DNA of 14,815 nucleotides from an uncultured Oscillospiraceae bacterium (GTDB taxonomy: Bacteria; Bacillota; Clostridia; Oscillospirales; Oscillospiraceae). The stretch spans positions 1 to 14,815 of the forward strand of contig CAJUQN010000070.1 in assembly GCA_910588625.1 (NCBI GenBank). The letters are read 5' to 3'. Position numbers and translations under genes: made by a program. Positions 13,060-14,815 of this stretch are shown one piece after another (within the stretch, counting starts at the first letter, position 1; every line of letters begins with the position of its first letter). Below the pieces are notes generated by a model that saw nothing but the letters and a program-made list of their open reading frames with translations, was not told the origin of the DNA and did no database searches.

Positions 13060-13846
13060 TTACTCGAAAAGCGTGTTCACGATTTGCTGCTTCTGGCGCA
13101 TAAACTCCTTGCGCTCCTTGAGGCGGTAAGGACTCGCCTTTGATGCTGATTATGGTGCAGTGGTGCAGGACACGATCCAGGATGGCAGAGGCGATGGTGG
13201 CGTCGGCAAAAACCTCGTTCCACCGGGAGAAGGTCTTGTTGGCGGTAAAGATGGTAGACGTCTTTTCATATCGTCTGGCAATAAGCTGAACGAACAAATT
13301 CGCGCCCTGGATGTCCATGGGAAGGCAGCCGATCTCGTCGATGATGAGCATCTTGTATTTGGACAAGACCCTGCGTTTGTCCGGCAGACGGTTCTCAAAA
13401 TGGGCCCTTTTGAGCTGCTCGATGAGTTGGTGGCAGTTGACATAGTAGGTGGAGAAGCGGTGCTGCGCCGCCACAAGGCCCAGAGCGGAGGCCAGCTGGG
13501 TCTTGCCTACACCTGGCGGGCCAAGGAACACTACGGTCTTCCTACTCTCCAAAAAACGCATGGTGGCCAACTTGTCAATTTGGCGCTTGTTGATGGAGGG
13601 CCGGAAGGAGAAATCGAAGTCGTCCAGGGTCTTCTTGATGGGGAAGCCGGACATCTTGATTTGTTTCTCATAGGCCCGTTTCCGCTTGGATTTGGCCTCT
13701 TCCGCAAAGATATGGTCCAAGACATCCACAATGTTGAGGTTTTCCGCCACAGCCCGTTCCAGGTAATTATCCAGGAGCTCCAGGGTGTTCTTCATCTTGA
13801 GGCTTTCCAGGTTTTCCCGCGGCCTGTCCACGGTAAATTCAGTCAT
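13060..13846 (-). pseudogene. istB: istB of an IS21-type element, frameshifted near the 3' end
   Basis: IstB is the AAA+ ATPase helper of IS21-family transposition. The frame starts at ATG (complement of 13844-13846) behind GAGGTG. It shows Walker A GPPGVGKT (109-116), Walker B LIIDE (167-171), and the family signatures AILDRVLHHC and IKGES (235-239). At 13128-13129 one extra A (T on the coding strand) shifts the frame. The expected C-terminus, YRLKERKEFMRQKQQIV and then NTLFE, is read in the other frame and stops at 13060-13062. Without the repair the frame runs on into pheT on the opposite strand and ends at 13004. Residues Q117 (family usually H) and C174 (usually Y) also differ from the pattern I recall. 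The ATPase core is intact, but the ending is not, so the gene is probably inactive. Confidence 0.85.
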
Positions 13847-14030
13847 ACAGCACCTCGTCATATCTGGATAAATCGGAAGGCTTCAAAGGGAAATCAATCA
13901 CTTTTCCATGCTCCAGCAGCATATTTTCCGCAACTATCGTCTGTTTTAAAGTAAGCCGCCTGCAGTGCTGCGGATTGACAACCATATCCTTTCTTTGATA
14001 CGATATTCGATGCAGAGTAATCTGGCCGCC
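13839..14030 (-). pseudogene. istA: Probable C-terminal fragment of istA
   Basis: Upstream of istB on the same strand, an open frame reads ...RRLTLKQTIVAENMLLEHGK, then VIDFPLKPSDLSRYDEVLYD and a stop at 13839-13841. Its end overlaps the istB start by 8 bases, the coupling expected for istA-istB. The frame is closed upstream by TAG at 14031-14033, so only about 60 residues remain of a protein normally around 400-500 long. None of the DDE catalytic residues is present. Identification rests on position and the overlap; I do not recognise the upstream residues with certainty. Confidence 0.5.
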
Positions 14031-14032
14031 CT

Positions 14033-14494
14033 ATGTCCATCAGCCCGGCGGCACAGGAGTTTTATTGACTATGAGTTATCTTCTTGGAAATATCAGAACG
14101 AGAACTATACCCCGTCTAAATGTTTGCCCTACATTCTTGGGGAGCAGCCCTTACCCGCAGGCAGCAAGATCCATATCAAGTCCGGCTGTGTGCTGCGGGA
14201 AAACCAAATTGGAAAAGGTATGGGAAGTGCCCATGGCGGGCCATGGCAGTCCGCAAAACCGGCAGATGAACACTTTTTGGGCGAACCCGGAACAATCAAA
14301 GACCTGCAAAATCCCCGGCGGAATTTGCTGCCTGTAATGAAGCCGCCGATTCATTGTACGACGCATACTGCGGTCTGCTTGACCTTGTAATCTCCCCCAG
14401 CAGCAGCTTAAAGTCCTATTCTGAAAACTTTTCGGAGTACGACGACCTTTTGAGATATTACAATAAACTGGAGGCTTTGATACCCAGCGAGTAA
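14033..14494 (+). pseudogene. Broken plus-strand gene of unknown function
   Basis: Coding-like sequence changes frame at least twice. ATG at 14033 starts MSISPAAQEFY. An extra T at 14065/14066 breaks it, and the next frame continues DYELSSWKYQNENYTPSKCL and on to about 14290. The last part is open from 14270 in a third frame and reads CNEAADSLYDAYCGLLDLVI, SPSSSLKSYSENFSEYDDLL, RYYNKLEALIPSE and stop at 14492-14494. That C-terminal piece looks like genuine helical protein. There is no ribosome binding site before 14033. The 5' end abuts the IS21 remnant. It is followed by a strong terminator. I do not recognise the family. Confidence 0.45.
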
Positions 14495-14509
14495 ATCGCC
14501 GAACAACAA

Positions 14510-14558
14510 AAAATCCCCCGGCAGTAGGCCCGCAAAGGGCCCGCTGCCGGGGGATTTT
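14510..14558. terminator. Strong, possibly bidirectional terminator
   Basis: A perfect 15-bp stem pairs 14510-14524 with 14544-14558 (core ATCCCCCGGCAG / CTGCCGGGGGAT). An inner 5-bp stem GGCCC/GGGCC closes a GCAAA loop. T-rich sequence follows on the plus strand and TTTTTT-type sequence on the minus strand. It starts 16 bases after the stop of the broken plus-strand gene, its most likely partner. Confidence 0.85.
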
Positions 14559-14559
14559 C

Positions 14560-14741
14560 TTGACCGAATCGGTCTGCTCTTCCGTTTTCTCCGCCGTAAT
14601 TTCCACGGTGCTGACCAGTTCGCCGAACACCGGCGCTGACAGCACAAGCGGCGCTTCGTTCTTCTGCTTGCGGACCTCCGCTTCAATCCTGGTCGTCAGG
14701 TATTCCTTGATGTCCCCGTAGGCCCCTTCAATAAAATAAAG
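14560..14741 (-). pseudogene. Gene fragment on the minus strand at the right edge
   Basis: The frame is open from a TGA at 14742-14744. It reads LYFIEGAYGDIKEYLTTRIE, then AEVRKQKNEAPLVLSAPVFG and ELVSTVEITAEKTEEQTDSV before entering the terminator stem. The helical, charged character and codon use look like real protein. There is no start codon with a ribosome binding site, and the frame runs into the terminator without its own stop, so both ends seem lost. I do not recognise the family. Confidence 0.4.
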
Positions 14742-14744
14742 TCA

Positions 14745-14815
14745 AAAAAGATGTACAAAGGGGTTGACAAACGAGAAAAAATGTGCGGCGAAGCCCAAAA
14801 AAGTGAAATCGCTTT
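14745..14815. other. AT-rich right edge with a possible -35 box
   Basis: The stretch is A-rich on the plus strand and holds TTGACA at 14764-14769, but no -10 box 16-18 bases further on. A short near-palindrome, AAAGTGA-AA-TCGCTTT, ends exactly at the window edge (14800-14815). No gene is visible. It is probably part of the mobile-element debris continuing beyond the window. Confidence 0.3.

Larger units (their letters stand above)
13013..14030 (-). mobile_element. Truncated IS21-family insertion sequence
   Basis: The element holds a frameshifted istB and a short tail of istA. The right end must lie within the 47 bases between the istB stop (13060) and the pheT stop (13012). The left part, including most of istA, has been lost near 14030. 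I could not find matching terminal inverted repeats or a target duplication, so the borders are approximate. Confidence 0.6.

Overview
The window looks like a piece of a GC-rich Firmicutes chromosome, most plausibly a gut Clostridia of the Oscillospiraceae type (Flavonifractor / Pseudoflavonifractor-like). The grounds are a tRNA-Phe T-box riboswitch, strong AGGAGG-type ribosome binding sites, an alr-mazF pairing, an XRE regulator fused to membrane segments, and high third-position GC. The genus is inference from style; no 16S or marker comparison was possible. Most of the window is core housekeeping DNA, flanked at both ends by worn mobile-element debris.

Layout. 1-300 (minus strand): two short reading-frame fragments resembling the N-termini of transposases. 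325-1386 (minus): an XRE regulator with about eight predicted membrane helices, with its own promoter and terminator. 1497-3173 (minus): glutamyl-tRNA synthetase with a consensus promoter and a small palindrome at its predicted transcript start. 3297-8350 (minus): one probable operon, read from 8371 downwards: a 29-codon leader ORF, NAD(P)HX repair enzyme (nnrD/nnrE fusion), a lipoprotein, alanine racemase, an endoribonuclease of the MazF family and a secreted 172-residue protein, closed by a hairpin at 3297-3322. 8396-13012 (plus): a tRNA-Phe T-box riboswitch, then a DUF2500 membrane protein, pheS and pheT. 13060-14030 (minus): remains of an IS21-type element with a frameshifted istB. 14033-14815: a broken plus-strand gene, a strong terminator and a minus-strand gene fragment.

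How the genes work together. The two large transcription units run apart from a shared region at 8378-8424, where the minus-strand promoter (TTGAAA-N17-TATAAT) and the plus-strand promoter (TTGCAT-N17-TATAAA) stand back to back with touching -35 boxes. The plus unit is controlled by charging of tRNA-Phe: the UUC specifier and the UGGU of the T-box both fit tRNA-Phe. The minus unit combines metabolite repair, D-alanine supply for peptidoglycan, and an RNase toxin.

Most notable: (1) PheT is 946 residues long, well over the usual ~800, because the N-terminal tRNA-binding OB domain is followed by a second, degenerate copy that lacks the KLRGVxSxGM segment. (2) A DUF2500 gene sits between the Phe T-box and pheS, so an uncharacterised membrane protein is placed under phenylalanine-starvation control. 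(3) mazF has no antitoxin gene next to it, and a long imperfect palindrome lies just upstream instead. (4) The last 18 codons of mazF are duplicated 174 bp downstream, between two copies of a hairpin-bearing repeat. I did not see a clear multi-gene system that is wholly new; these are local oddities.
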